Of a DNA stretch of 48,296 nt, positions 1 through 8,064 are shown piece after piece. The stretch is from CAZGSN01 sp964371655 (GTDB lineage Bacteria; Desulfobacterota; Binatia; HRBIN30): positions 1 to 48,296 of the forward strand of contig CAYJOD010000046.1 of the NCBI GenBank assembly GCA_964371655.1, written 5' to 3'. Position 1 is the stretch's first letter, and each line of letters starts with the position of its first letter. Position numbers and translations under genes: made by a program. The notes under the pieces were generated by a model. It saw only the letters and a list, made by a program, of their open reading frames with translations. It was not told the origin of the DNA and did no database searches.

Positions 1-70
1 TGCTGTCGCCTAAGTTCTCATTGCTATGTTAATTTGGAATCGCACTACTAGTCCGGCGTTTCTCGCAAAG

Positions 71-105
71 TGATCAGTGATCAGTGGTCAGTGGTCAGTG
101 ATTTG
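71..105. repeat. Short tandem 7-bp repeat (TGRTCAG)
   Basis: Five successive 7-bp units: TGATCAG twice, TGGTCAG twice, then a degenerate TGATTTG. TGATCA is itself palindromic. It lies upstream of the small exported protein at 173 and is the first of many spacer loci in this window built from one repeated word. The rest of 1-172 shows nothing else I can name. Confidence 0.85.
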
Positions 106-172
106 AGATTTGCACGCCGCGCTTCTCCGTCCGTTCTTGCGCCACGATTGGAGCTGAAGGTAGGATTATAAA

Positions 173-658
173 ATGATGAAACACGTGAGAATTCTCGTAT
201 GCACCGCCGCGGTTGCCTGCGCCCTGGCGCCGCTGAAGGCCGCGGCGAAATCGAATCCAGCTAAGCCGGCATCGAAAGCAGCTAAGCCGGCAAAGAAGGC
301 CGCGGGGGCGGACGCCGCCAAGGTCAACGCGGCCCGGGCGCAGGAGACCTTCGAGCCATTCTGCGAGCAGTGGATGGGGAAGCTTGCCGCGCGTGAGCGC
401 GACAACCTCGGCCACCTCGACTGGAAGGCAACCGGCAGCGGCTACAACGCCAACTACGTCGGCTACAGTAAGGAGCACGGCTGCACCGTCAGCAGCGAAG
501 GCAAGGTTCCAATCGGGCGCGTCCTGTACAAGGAAGTGACCTACCACCAGGAGGGATCGACCCTCGAAGAAGCCAAGAGCAGCACTCCCCAACCGATCGA
601 GATCTACGAAGTGACCGAGCTCTTCCAGTTCAGCAAAGGGAAGTGGAGTACGGACTAG
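173..658 (+). CDS. Small exported protein of unknown function
   Basis: A 161-residue protein with a clear signal peptide (basic MMKHVR, then a hydrophobic stretch ending near residues 22-24, LKAAAKS). After it comes a Lys/Ala/Pro-rich low-complexity segment (about 25-50) like those that span the cell wall or bind nucleic acid or membrane. The remaining ~110 residues form a compact domain with two Cys (in FCEQW and HGCTV) that could form one disulfide. The start is supported by a purine-rich site (GGTAGGA) just upstream of the double ATG. I do not recognise the family. It is followed by a C/G-rich repeat and then argH, and no operon link is obvious. Confidence 0.7.
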   Translation: MMKHVRILVCTAAVACALAPLKAAAKSNPAKPASKAAKPAKKAAGADAAKVNAARAQETFEPFCEQWMGKLAARERDNLGHLDWKATGSGYNANYVGYSKEHGCTVSSEGKVPIGRVLYKEVTYHQEGSTLEEAKSSTPQPIEIYEVTELFQFSKGKWSTD

Positions 659-835
659 GGTACTGGGGTGCTGGGGGTTGGGGGGGGGGGGGGTTTTTGG
701 AGACCCCCCCGCCCCCCAGCACCCCCCCCCCCCCCNNNNNNNNNNGGGGTATTCGCACTCCCGCACTCCAGCACTCCAGCACCCCCGCACTCCAGCACCC
801 CCTAACCCCAGCACCCCCGAACCCCGAACCCTACT
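659..835. repeat. Inverted low-complexity spacer, word GCACTCCA/TGCTGGGG
   Basis: The left part reads as G-rich copies of GGTGCTGGGG; the right part (about 750-835) is the C-rich complement, built from repeated CACTCCAG and CAGCACCCC units. The two halves could fold on each other. Homopolymer G and C runs flank the sequencing gap inside. It separates the exported protein from argH. Confidence 0.75.
736..745. other. Assembly gap (10 N)
   Basis: Ten N bases lie inside a poly-C/poly-G tract. The round size suggests a scaffolder placeholder of unknown true length, and the G/C runs and foldback potential explain the assembly failure. Confidence 0.95.
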
Positions 836-870
836 GACTGCGCCGTCGACTTCCGCTATGAACCGGCGCC

Positions 871-2244
871 ATGCCGCGCAGCCACAAGGCTTGGGCCGGT
901 CGTATGGCCGAGCCCACCCACCATCTCGTTGAGGCCTTCACCACTTCGTTCCCGTTCGACCGCCGTCTGTATGCGCACGACATCACCGGCAGCGTCGCGC
1001 ACGCCGAGATGTTGGCGCGCCAAGAGATCATTCCGCCGCGCGATGCGCAGCGCATCATCCGCGCCCTAAAGAGCATCCTCAAAGAGTTCGACGCCGGGCA
1101 GTTCCGGCCGCTGCCGAGTGACGAAGACATCCACATGGCCGTGGAGCGGCGCTTGATCGAGAAGGTCGGCGCGGTCGGCGGCAAGCTGCATACGGCGCGC
1201 AGCCGCAACGACCAGGTGGCCGTCGACTTGCGCCTGTTCCTGAAGGACGAGATCGATCGCATCGTCGCCTTGATCGCGCAAACCCAACAAGCCTTGGCGA
1301 TGCTGGCCGTGCGTCACGTGAGCGTGACCATGCCCGGTTACACGCATCTGCAACCGGCCCAGCCCGTCCTGTTCGCGCACCATCTGCTCGCCTACGTCGC
1401 GATGCTACGCCGCGATGCCGAGCGCTTCGCCGATTGCCGCAAGCGCACCGACGTGCTTCCCCTCGGCGCCGGCGCTCTCGCCGGCACCACCTTCCGCATC
1501 GACCGCGAGTTCGTCGCCCGCCAGCTCGGCTTCGCCGCGGTGAGCACCAACAGCATGGACTCGGTGAGCGACCGCGATTTCGCCGTCGAGTTCCTGGCCG
1601 CCGCCGCCCTGCTCGGCATGCACCTCAGCCGCTTCGCCGAAGATCTGATTCTATGGGCTTCGCAGGAGTTCGGCTTCATCGACTTGCCCGACGCCTTCGC
1701 CACCGGTTCGTCGATCATGCCGCAGAAGAAGAATCCCGACGTGGCCGAGCTCATCCGCGGCAAGAGCGGTCGCTTGTACGGCAACCTCATGAGCCTGCTG
1801 ACCACGCTCAAGGGTTTGCCGATGACGTACAACCGCGATCTGCAGGAGGACAAGGAACCGGTGTTCGACAGCATCGACACCATCACCTCGAGCCTGTCAG
1901 TTCTCAATGCGATGTTGCCGGCACTAGGTATTCGCAGCGAGCGCATGCAGAAAGCGGCGACGTCCGGCTTCACCTTGGCGACGGAGCTGGCCGACTATCT
2001 CAGCAGCAAGGGCTTGCCCTTTCGCGACGCGCACACCGTGGTCGGCAAGATCGTGCGCCACTGCATCGAGCACAAGCTGGCGTTGGAAGATCTTTCACTC
2101 CAACAATTTCGTTCCTTCTCGCCGGTTTTCGCCGCCGACGTGCGCCGCTGGCTCAGCGCCGACGCGGCCGTACGCAGGCGCAAGGCCACCGGTGGAACCG
2201 CGCCGGAGAACGTGCGCAAGCAGCTGCGGGGCTTGACGAAGTGA
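871..2244 (+). CDS. argH: Argininosuccinate lyase
   Basis: Cleaves argininosuccinate to arginine and fumarate, the last step of arginine synthesis, in the cytoplasm as a homotetramer. The 457 residues match the family length. Visible family blocks are the N-terminal FDRRLYAHDITGSVAHAEML, the TARSRNDQVA stretch, TPGYTHLQ-like MPGYTHLQPAQP, and the fumarase/aspartase signature GSSIMPQKKNPDVAEL with its mobile catalytic loop. I keep the start at 871 because KAWAGRM corresponds to the usual KLWGGRF opening; the ATG at 904 would remove it. It sits upstream of the lysine/DAP genes, an arrangement common in deltaproteobacterial genomes, but a repeat with an assembly gap lies between, so co-transcription is uncertain. 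Confidence 0.97.
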   Translation: MPRSHKAWAGRMAEPTHHLVEAFTTSFPFDRRLYAHDITGSVAHAEMLARQEIIPPRDAQRIIRALKSILKEFDAGQFRPLPSDEDIHMAVERRLIEKVGAVGGKLHTARSRNDQVAVDLRLFLKDEIDRIVALIAQTQQALAMLAVRHVSVTMPGYTHLQPAQPVLFAHHLLAYVAMLRRDAERFADCRKRTDVLPLGAGALAGTTFRIDREFVARQLGFAAVSTNSMDSVSDRDFAVEFLAAAALLGMHLSRFAEDLILWASQEFGFIDLPDAFATGSSIMPQKKNPDVAELIRGKSGRLYGNLMSLLTTLKGLPMTYNRDLQEDKEPVFDSIDTITSSLSVLNAMLPALGIRSERMQKAATSGFTLATELADYLSSKGLPFRDAHTVVGKIVRHCIEHKLALEDLSLQQFRSFSPVFAADVRRWLSADAAVRRRKATGGTAPENVRKQLRGLTK

Positions 2245-2336
2245 ACCCTTGGGAGCGCGCCCATCCGGCGCGCCGCAGCCCAAGCGCCCTCCCGACGCTC
2301 AGCGTGTCTGGAACAATCGAGGCACCGTATCCGTCG

Positions 2337-2475
2337 CGCCTCGGTGCGCGCGGCGCACCCCACCCAAAACCAACCCCACTAGGGGGGGGGGGGGGGGGGG
2401 GGCCGNNNNNNNNNNCCCTACGAAAGCACTCCGGAAGTCGGTGCGGGCGGTAGGGTGCGCCGCGCGCACCGAGCG
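2337..2475. repeat. GGTGCGC hairpin repeat around an assembly gap
   Basis: The arm CTCGGTGCGCGCGGCGCACC (about 2340-2360) is the reverse complement of GGTGCGCCGCGCGCACCGAG (about 2454-2473). Between them lie a poly-G run and 10 N (2406-2415). The right arm contains the GTG start and first codons of the following lipoprotein gene. Confidence 0.8.
2406..2415. other. Assembly gap (10 N)
   Basis: Ten N bases directly after a run of about twenty G. Together with the gap at 736 this shows that the assembler stopped at poly-G/hairpin spacers; the real distance is unknown. Confidence 0.95.
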
Positions 2476-2988
2476 GGCGTTTGGCGGCGCGGCTCGATTG
2501 TTTCACCGCCTCTCACTCCTTCCCTCGTACTCCTCCTCTTCATCAGCGTCCTGCTCGCCGCCAGTGGATGCGGACGCAAAGCCATGCCGCGACCACCCGA
2601 GGATATACTGCCCGCGACCATCACCGACTTGTCGGCCACCAATGCACCCGAAGGCATCACGCTCTCGTGGAGCCGCCCGAAGACCTACATCGACCGCAGC
2701 CGCATGAATGACCTTGGCGGTTTCGTCATCGAACGTGCCGATGGATCCGATGCGGCGGCAAGCTTCGCCACCCTCGGCAAGGTCGAGGTCAGCGATCGCC
2801 AGCGCTTCCAGCAACAGGGCCGCTTCCGCCTCACCGATCCGACCACGATCGTTGGTGCACAGTACCGCTATCGGGTTGTTTCCTTCACAGTCGATGAGTA
2901 CTTTAGCGCGCCGTCCAACGTCGTAGCCGTTGAGCGGAAAGCTGCAGCCGAGGAGACCCATGCACCACTTCCAACGACGCAACGGTGA
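2455..2988 (+). CDS. Lipoprotein with LptM-like start and fibronectin III-like domain
   Basis: A 177-residue predicted lipoprotein. The hydrophobic segment at 19-36 ends in a lipobox (ASGC, acylated Cys39). The text after it, CGRKAMPRPPEDILP, resembles the small lipoprotein LptM/YifL that sits just before lysA in many proteobacteria. Unlike that short protein, this one continues into a ~110-residue beta-rich domain that looks like fibronectin type III (ITDLSATNAPEGITLSWSRP at the start, YRYRVVSF near the end). The GTG start lies inside a repeat arm, so the first ~12 residues may be repeat-derived. The gene overlaps lysA by 29 bp, suggesting coupled translation. The LptM relation is an inference from position and the Cys-proximal motif. 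Confidence 0.75.
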   Translation: MRRAHRAGVWRRGSIVSPPLTPSLVLLLFISVLLAASGCGRKAMPRPPEDILPATITDLSATNAPEGITLSWSRPKTYIDRSRMNDLGGFVIERADGSDAAASFATLGKVEVSDRQRFQQQGRFRLTDPTTIVGAQYRYRVVSFTVDEYFSAPSNVVAVERKAAAEETHAPLPTTQR

Positions 2989-4216
2989 GCTCTACGCGGA
3001 GGAGGTGCCACTGCGCGACATCGCCGCGCGCGTCGGCACGCCCTGTTACGTCTACAGCCTGGCGACGCTACGCCGCCACTACCAAGTCTTCGACGATGCC
3101 TTCTCCGGCATCGAGCATCTCGTCTGCTTCTCCGTCAAAGCCAACTCCAATCTCGCCGTCCTGCGTGTCTTTGCGCGTGCCGGCAGTGGCTTCGACATCG
3201 TTTCCGGCGGCGAGCTGTTCCGCGCCTTGAAGGCAGGTGCCGAGCCGCGCAAGATCGTGTTCTCCGGCGTCGGCAAGACCCTCGGTGAAGTCACCTACGC
3301 CATCCAGAGCGGCATCCTGATGTTCAACGTCGAGTCGCCGGCGGAGCTCGACGTCATCAACGCGGCGGCGGCGGGACTCGGCACCAAGGCGCGCATTGCC
3401 ATTCGCGTCAATCCTGACGTCGATCCGAAGACGCACCCCTACATCTCCACCGGCATGAAGAAGTCGAAGTTCGGCATCGCCATCGAGCGCGCGCTCGAGG
3501 ACTATCGCCGCGCCCGCAGCCTGCCCAATATCGAGGTGGTCGGGGTCGACTGTCATATCGGCTCGCAGCTCACCACCACCTCGCCCTTCGGCGATGCGCT
3601 GGCGCGCGTCTGCCGCCTTCTCGATCAGCTGCGACACGAGGGCTTTGCGATTCGTTACCTCGATATGGGCGGCGGCCTCGGCATTACCTACGACGACGAG
3701 CTGCCACCACAGCCCAAGGACTATGCGGCCACCCTCATCAACGGCCTCAAGGGGCAGAACGTCACCCTGCTGCTCGAACCCGGCCGCGTCATCGTCGGCA
3801 ACGCCGGAGTGTTGCTCACCAAGGTCCTCTTCCTCAAAGGCAGCGACGAGAAGAACTTCGTCGTCGTCGACGGCGCCATGAACGATCTCATCCGCCCGGC
3901 CCTGTACGGCTCCTATCAGGCGATTCAAACGGTGGCGGCGCCGGCGAGCTCCAAGTTCACCGCCGACATCGTCGGTCCGGTCTGCGAGAGCGGCGATTTC
4001 TTCGCCAAGGATCGCGAGCTGCCGCAGCTCAACTCCGGCGATCTGCTGGCGGTGATGAGCGCCGGCGCCTACGGCTTTGTCATGTCATCGAACTACAACA
4101 CGCGTCCGCGCGCCGCTGAGGTGCTGGTCGACGGCAAGGAGTTTTGCGTCATCCGCGACCGCGAGAGCTTGGACGACCTGGTGCGCGGCGAGCGCATCCC
4201 GGCGTCGCTGCAGTGA
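2960..4216 (+). CDS. lysA: Diaminopimelate decarboxylase
   Basis: PLP enzyme that decarboxylates meso-diaminopimelate to L-lysine. 418 residues, normal for the family. The start is at the ATG giving MHHFQRRNGELYAEEVPL, the conserved family opening, with GAGGAG about 7 bp upstream; an in-frame start 30 bp earlier is less likely. Key motifs are Lys60 in FSVKANSN (Schiff base with PLP), HIGSQ, the phosphate-binding MGGGLGI, EPGR, and CESGD near the C terminus (active-site Cys contributed across the dimer). It overlaps the upstream lipoprotein gene and is followed after 2 bp by dapF, a tight operon. Confidence 0.97.
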   Translation: MHHFQRRNGELYAEEVPLRDIAARVGTPCYVYSLATLRRHYQVFDDAFSGIEHLVCFSVKANSNLAVLRVFARAGSGFDIVSGGELFRALKAGAEPRKIVFSGVGKTLGEVTYAIQSGILMFNVESPAELDVINAAAAGLGTKARIAIRVNPDVDPKTHPYISTGMKKSKFGIAIERALEDYRRARSLPNIEVVGVDCHIGSQLTTTSPFGDALARVCRLLDQLRHEGFAIRYLDMGGGLGITYDDELPPQPKDYAATLINGLKGQNVTLLLEPGRVIVGNAGVLLTKVLFLKGSDEKNFVVVDGAMNDLIRPALYGSYQAIQTVAAPASSKFTADIVGPVCESGDFFAKDRELPQLNSGDLLAVMSAGAYGFVMSSNYNTRPRAAEVLVDGKEFCVIRDRESLDDLVRGERIPASLQ

Positions 4217-4218
4217 CC

Positions 4219-5058
4219 ATGGCTCACCTACGCTTCACCAAGATGCACGGCATCGGCAACGACTACGTCTACGTCGATTGCTTTCACAACACCGTCGACA
4301 GCCCGGCCGCGCTCGCCGTGCGCGTCAGCCCGCGTCACACCGGTATCGGCGCCGACGGGCTCATCCTCATCTGCCCTTCCGACGTCGCCGACTGCCGCAT
4401 GGAGATGTACAACGCCGACGGCAGCCGCGGCGCCATGTGCGGCAACGGCATCCGCTGCGTCGGCAAGTACGTTTACGATCACGGCATTGCCCGCAAAGAC
4501 ACCCTGCTCATCGACACCGATGCCGGCGTCAAAGCACTGCACATGGTCGTCCAGGACGGCAAGGCCACGGCGGCGACCGTGGATATGGGCGTGCCGCTCC
4601 TCGACGGGCCGCGCATCCCGGTGAAGACGGGTGGTCGCGTCATCAATGAGCCGCTCATCGTCGACGAGCTCATGCACTACGTCACCTGCGTCTCGATGGG
4701 GAACCCGCACTGCGTCCTCTTCGTCAGCGACGTAGCCGCTCTGGATCTTGCCAAGATCGGTCCGGCGTTCGAGCATCACACCTTCTTTCCAAAGGGCGTG
4801 AATACCGAGTTCGTGCAGGTGCTCGACCGCGCCCAGCTGCGCATGCGCGTGTGGGAGCGCGGCTCCGGCGAAACCGCCGCCTGCGGCACCGGCGCCTGCG
4901 CCGCGCTCGTGGCCGCGGTCCTCAACGGCAAGGCCGAGCGCGCGGCGACTGTCCACCTGAACGGCGGCGATCTGCAGATCGATTGGAACGCCGCCAACGA
5001 GCACGTCTTCATGACCGGCCCGGCCACCGAGGTATTCAGCGGTGAGATCGAGCTGTGA
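4219..5058 (+). CDS. dapF: Diaminopimelate epimerase
   Basis: Cofactor-free racemase that converts LL- to meso-diaminopimelate, needed for both lysine and peptidoglycan. 279 residues from the ATG 2 bp after the lysA stop (MAHLRFTKMHGIGNDYVYVD, the family opening). The two catalytic cysteines are seen as Cys74 in MCGNGIRC and Cys222 in ACGTGACA. A longer frame starting inside lysA is not needed. It is followed by an 82-bp spacer containing a GACAGTC-type hairpin before dapA. Confidence 0.97.
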   Translation: MAHLRFTKMHGIGNDYVYVDCFHNTVDSPAALAVRVSPRHTGIGADGLILICPSDVADCRMEMYNADGSRGAMCGNGIRCVGKYVYDHGIARKDTLLIDTDAGVKALHMVVQDGKATAATVDMGVPLLDGPRIPVKTGGRVINEPLIVDELMHYVTCVSMGNPHCVLFVSDVAALDLAKIGPAFEHHTFFPKGVNTEFVQVLDRAQLRMRVWERGSGETAACGTGACAALVAAVLNGKAERAATVHLNGGDLQIDWNAANEHVFMTGPATEVFSGEIEL

Positions 5059-5081
5059 GCGTGGACGCTGCGAGGCCACAG

Positions 5082-5124
5082 GACAGTCGACAGTCAACTG
5101 TCAACTATAGACTGTCAGTTGAAC
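5082..5124. repeat. GACAGTC/GTTGAC hairpin spacer
   Basis: Direct copies of GACAGTC (twice) and AACTGTC are followed by the inverted GACTGTCAGTTG; TCAACTG and CAGTTGA form a stem. It sits between dapF and dapA, so any effect would be as an attenuator or RNA-processing hairpin within the operon rather than a full terminator. Confidence 0.75.
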
Positions 5125-5140
5125 CACAAAGAGGTGACCC

Positions 5141-6013
5141 ATGTTTAGCGGCGCAATGACGGCGATCATCACACCATTCCGCGATGGCAAGATCGACTAC
5201 GACGGGCTCGACAAGCTCGTCGACTTCCAACTCAGCAACGGCATCTCGGCGCTGGTTCCCTGCGGCAGTACCGGCGAGTCTGCAACTCTCACGCACGACG
5301 AGCACGTCGAGGTCATTCGCTTCGTCGTCAAAGCGGTCAAGGGCCGGGTTCCGATCATCGCCGGGAGCGGCTCGAACTCGACGGCGGAGGCGATCTCGCT
5401 GACCCGACGCGCCAAGGATGCGGGGGCGAACGCGGCGCTGCTGATCTCGCCCTACTACAACAAGCCGACCCAGGAAGGCATCTTCCAGCACTACAAGGCG
5501 ATCGCCGAGCAGACGCAGTTTCCGCTGATCGTCTACAACATCCCCGGACGCACCGGCTCGAAGATCGAGGCGACCACCATCGCGCGCCTGGCAGAGATCG
5601 AGCACATCGTCGGATTGAAGGAAGCCACCGGCTCGCTCGACGAGGTGCAGGAGGTCGCACGCCGCTGCGGCGATCGCCTCGAGATCTACAGCGGTGACGA
5701 CTCGCTGACACTACCGGTCATGGCGGCCGGCGGCTGCGGCGTCATCTCGGTGGTCTCCAATATCCTTCCAAAACAGAGCTGCGAGGTGACCGCCGCGTGC
5801 GCCCGCGGCGACTTCACCGCGGCGCGCACACTGCACTACCGCATGCTGCCGCTCATCCGCGTTCTGTTCCTCGAAACCAATCCGATTCCCGTCAAAGCCG
5901 CACTGGCGATGATGGGATACTGCCGCGACGAGTTGCGTCTGCCGCTGCTGTCGATGAGCGCAGCCCCGAAGGCGCAGCTGCGCGCGGTCATGCAGGAAAT
6001 GGGTCTTGTGTAG
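5141..6013 (+). CDS. dapA: 4-hydroxy-tetrahydrodipicolinate synthase
   Basis: Condenses pyruvate with aspartate semialdehyde, the committed step of the DAP/lysine branch; a cytoplasmic TIM barrel. 290 residues, standard. Visible are the CGSTGES phosphate/substrate loop (Thr44), SPYYNKPTQEG, the catalytic triad Tyr132 with Arg137 in VYNIPGRTG, and the Schiff-base Lys160 in VGLKEATGS. A ribosome site GAGGTGA precedes the ATG by about 7 bp. It is third in the lysA-dapF-dapA-dapB series. Confidence 0.97.
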   Translation: MFSGAMTAIITPFRDGKIDYDGLDKLVDFQLSNGISALVPCGSTGESATLTHDEHVEVIRFVVKAVKGRVPIIAGSGSNSTAEAISLTRRAKDAGANAALLISPYYNKPTQEGIFQHYKAIAEQTQFPLIVYNIPGRTGSKIEATTIARLAEIEHIVGLKEATGSLDEVQEVARRCGDRLEIYSGDDSLTLPVMAAGGCGVISVVSNILPKQSCEVTAACARGDFTAARTLHYRMLPLIRVLFLETNPIPVKAALAMMGYCRDELRLPLLSMSAAPKAQLRAVMQEMGLV

Positions 6014-6078
6014 GCGCGGATCCTTATTGAACGCTGCCTAGGCAATAGAAACCCGACATCGGAAGGACAGCACCGATC

Positions 6079-6174
6079 AACCACCGAGGCACAGAGAACA
6101 CCGAGAAAGAACCCGGAGGATTTGGAGTATTGACCCCTCGCCCGCTCCTCTATGCGCTCTGTGCCTCTGTGGTT
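6079..6174. repeat. ACCACAGAGGCACAGAG-type inverted repeat
   Basis: Left arm 6079-6096 (AACCACCGAGGCACAGAG) and right arm 6157-6174 (CTCTGTGCCTCTGTGGTT) are complementary over 18 bp with one mismatch; further ACACCGAGAAA units follow the left arm. It lies in the dapA-dapB gap (6014-6221). A related word appears at about 40195 and 40550. Confidence 0.85.
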
Positions 6175-6221
6175 CATTCCCTGTTTCTCTTGCACGTCTC
6201 AAGCACCGCGGAGATTGGACA

Positions 6222-7025
6222 ATGACAACTTCGATCATCGTTTGTGGCGCCGCTGGGCGCATGGGCCGCGCCCTCATTAGCCTCATCGCCAACACTCCGA
6301 ATGCGCAATGCATCGGCGCGATCGAAGCCAGCGGCAATCCGAGCCTGGGCAAAGACGCCGGCGCCGTTGCCGGTGTCGGCAACCTCGGCGTGACCATCAG
6401 CGACGACTATGCGGCGGTGGCTAAAGCCGACAACGTCACCCTCGACTTCACCAACGCCGAGGTTGCGATCGAGCATCTGCGTACCGCCGTCGACAAGAAG
6501 AGCGCGATCGTCATCGGCTCCACCGGCTACAATGCGCCGCAGCTTGCCGAGCTCGACGGTCTGGCGGTGCAGACCCGTTCGGTCATCGCCTCGAATATGA
6601 GCGTCGGCATCACGGTCTTGCAGAAGATCATGTGCGCCGCGGCGCGGGCCTTGGGTGACGGCTTCGATCCGGAGATCGTCGAGATGCACCACAAGATGAA
6701 GATCGATGCGCCGAGCGGCACCGCGGTCCAACTCGGTCGCGCCCTGGCGGAGGCTACCGGCCGCGATTTCAATGGCGACGCCGTGTACGGCCGCCACGGC
6801 GTGATCGGCAAGCGACAGAAGAAGGAGATCGGCATCCTGGCCTTGCGCGGCGGCGACGTCGTCGGCGACCATACCGTCATCTTCGCTGGCACCGGCGAAC
6901 GCATCGAGCTCACCCACCGCGCCCAAAGCCGCGACTGTCTGGCCAGCGGCGCCGTGCGCGCCGCGCTGTGGGTCGTCGACAAGCCAATCGGGCGCTACGA
7001 CATGGCCGACGTACTGGGGATCTAG
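6222..7025 (+). CDS. dapB: 4-hydroxy-tetrahydrodipicolinate reductase
   Basis: NAD(P)H-dependent reduction to tetrahydrodipicolinate, the step after DapA. 267 residues. It shows the N-terminal dinucleotide-binding GAAGRMGR (9-16), GSTGY (99-103), and the catalytic EMHHKMKIDAPSGTA block (His156, Lys160) of the family. A GGAG site is 10 bp before the ATG. It is separated from dapA by a 208-bp spacer holding an inverted repeat. No dapL or dapD/dapE gene follows in this window, so the middle route from tetrahydrodipicolinate to LL-DAP cannot be told from here. Confidence 0.97.
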   Translation: MTTSIIVCGAAGRMGRALISLIANTPNAQCIGAIEASGNPSLGKDAGAVAGVGNLGVTISDDYAAVAKADNVTLDFTNAEVAIEHLRTAVDKKSAIVIGSTGYNAPQLAELDGLAVQTRSVIASNMSVGITVLQKIMCAAARALGDGFDPEIVEMHHKMKIDAPSGTAVQLGRALAEATGRDFNGDAVYGRHGVIGKRQKKEIGILALRGGDVVGDHTVIFAGTGERIELTHRAQSRDCLASGAVRAALWVVDKPIGRYDMADVLGI

Positions 7026-7027
7026 AA

Positions 7028-7092
7028 GGGTTCTAGGGGCCGAGGGGCCGAGGATCGAACCCTTGAACCCTTGACCCCTTGAACCCTCGAAA
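7028..7092. repeat. GAACCCTT tandem/inverted spacer
   Basis: GGTTCTAGG and GGCCGAGG units, then four 8-bp copies of GAACCCTT variants (about 7057-7088). The left GGGTTC and right GAACCC can pair. It lies between dapB and the hydrolase gene and ends where the AAAGGTGA ribosome site begins. Confidence 0.8.
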
Positions 7093-7102
7093 AGGTGACA
7101 CC

Positions 7103-7981
7103 ATGGACGATTTCAAGACCGGCAGGGTCGTAGCCAATGGCATTCAGTTCAGCACGCTCGAAGCCGGCGACGGCCCTCTGGTGCTCTGCCTGCACGGCTT
7201 TCCCGACCACGCCCGTTCGTTTCGCCATCAGCTGCCGGCGCTCGCCGCCGCCGGCTTTCGCGCCGTGGCGCCGTATATGCGCGGCTACGCTCCGAGCGCA
7301 GCAGCGGCGGACGGCAGGTACCAAAGTGCGGTTCTGGCTCAGGATGCGACCGAGTTGATCGGCGCCCTCGGTTACGATTCCGCCTATGTCTTCGGCCACG
7401 ATTGGGGTGCAATCGCCGCCTACGGTGCCGCCATCATCGCCCCGCACAAGGTGAAGAAGTTGGTGACCGTGGCGGTGCCGCATGGGCCGGCCGTCTTGAG
7501 CGCGTTCCTCGGCGACTACGATCAGCTGCGGCGCTCTTGGTACATGTTCTTCTTTCAGACCCCGTTTGCCGAGGCTGCCGTGCCGGCCAATGATTTTCAG
7601 TTCATCGAACGGCTGTGGCAAGACTGGTCACCGGGCTGGAGCTACCCGGCCGCAGAGATGGAAGCGCTCAAGGCAACCTTCCGCAGCCCCGGCGTCTTCC
7701 AGGCCGCGCTCGGCTACTACCGCTGCACGCTGAATCCGGCGCTGCAGGACCCGGCACTCGGCGAGCTGCAGGGGATGCTGGGGATGTCACCGGTGTCGGT
7801 GCCGACTCTGTATTTCCACGGCGCCGAGGACGGCTGCATGGGCGCGTACCTGGCCGAGGGCATGGAGGCGTTCTTCCCAGCCGGCCTGCGCAAGCACATC
7901 ATCGCCGGAGCCGGCCACTTCGTGCATCAGGAGAAGCCGCAGGAAGTGAATCAGATCGTGCTCGAGTTCCTGCGCGGCTGA
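7103..7981 (+). CDS. Alpha/beta hydrolase, epoxide hydrolase-like
   Basis: 292 residues. The oxyanion motif HGFPD (31-35) and a nucleophile elbow with Asp rather than Ser (GHDWGA, Asp100) point to the epoxide hydrolase/haloalkane dehalogenase branch. A cap-domain stretch SWYMFFFQTP and the catalytic His in GAGHFVHQEKP fit epoxide hydrolases better. The likely charge-relay acid is in HGAEDGC. The start at 7103 follows AAAGGTGACACC; an upstream in-frame start lies within the repeat. The substrate is unknown. It is co-oriented with the DAP genes but has no known pathway link, and a strong hairpin follows its stop. Confidence 0.88.
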   Translation: MDDFKTGRVVANGIQFSTLEAGDGPLVLCLHGFPDHARSFRHQLPALAAAGFRAVAPYMRGYAPSAAAADGRYQSAVLAQDATELIGALGYDSAYVFGHDWGAIAAYGAAIIAPHKVKKLVTVAVPHGPAVLSAFLGDYDQLRRSWYMFFFQTPFAEAAVPANDFQFIERLWQDWSPGWSYPAAEMEALKATFRSPGVFQAALGYYRCTLNPALQDPALGELQGMLGMSPVSVPTLYFHGAEDGCMGAYLAEGMEAFFPAGLRKHIIAGAGHFVHQEKPQEVNQIVLEFLRG

Positions 7982-7985
7982 AGGA

Positions 7986-8064
7986 GGTATCTAGTATCTG
8001 GTTCCTGGTATCTGGTTCCGATCAGCCTTTCTGACCAGATACCAGATACTAAATACCAGATACC
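7986..8064. terminator. Large hairpin of GGTATCTGG words between convergent genes
   Basis: Left arm about 7986-8017 (repeated GTATCTGGTTCC) and right arm about 8031-8064 (repeated CCAGATAC) are largely complementary with a short loop. It lies between the hydrolase (plus) and the MATE gene (minus) and could terminate both. There is no clear U-tract, so the role is inferred from position and pairing. The right arm overlaps the last codons and stop of the MATE gene. Confidence 0.65.

Noticed and set aside
71..105. Possible CRISPR array from TGATCAG repeats (and other spacer words)
   Set aside because: Units are 7-10 bp and contiguous, with no spacers of 25-40 bp and no cas genes anywhere in the window.
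3068..3928. Antisense open frame opposite lysA
   Set aside because: High-GC codon usage leaves long open antisense frames; lysA motifs are intact on the plus strand.
4144..4218. Upstream start for dapF inside lysA
   Set aside because: The family-typical N terminus begins at the ATG at 4219, 2 bp after the lysA stop.
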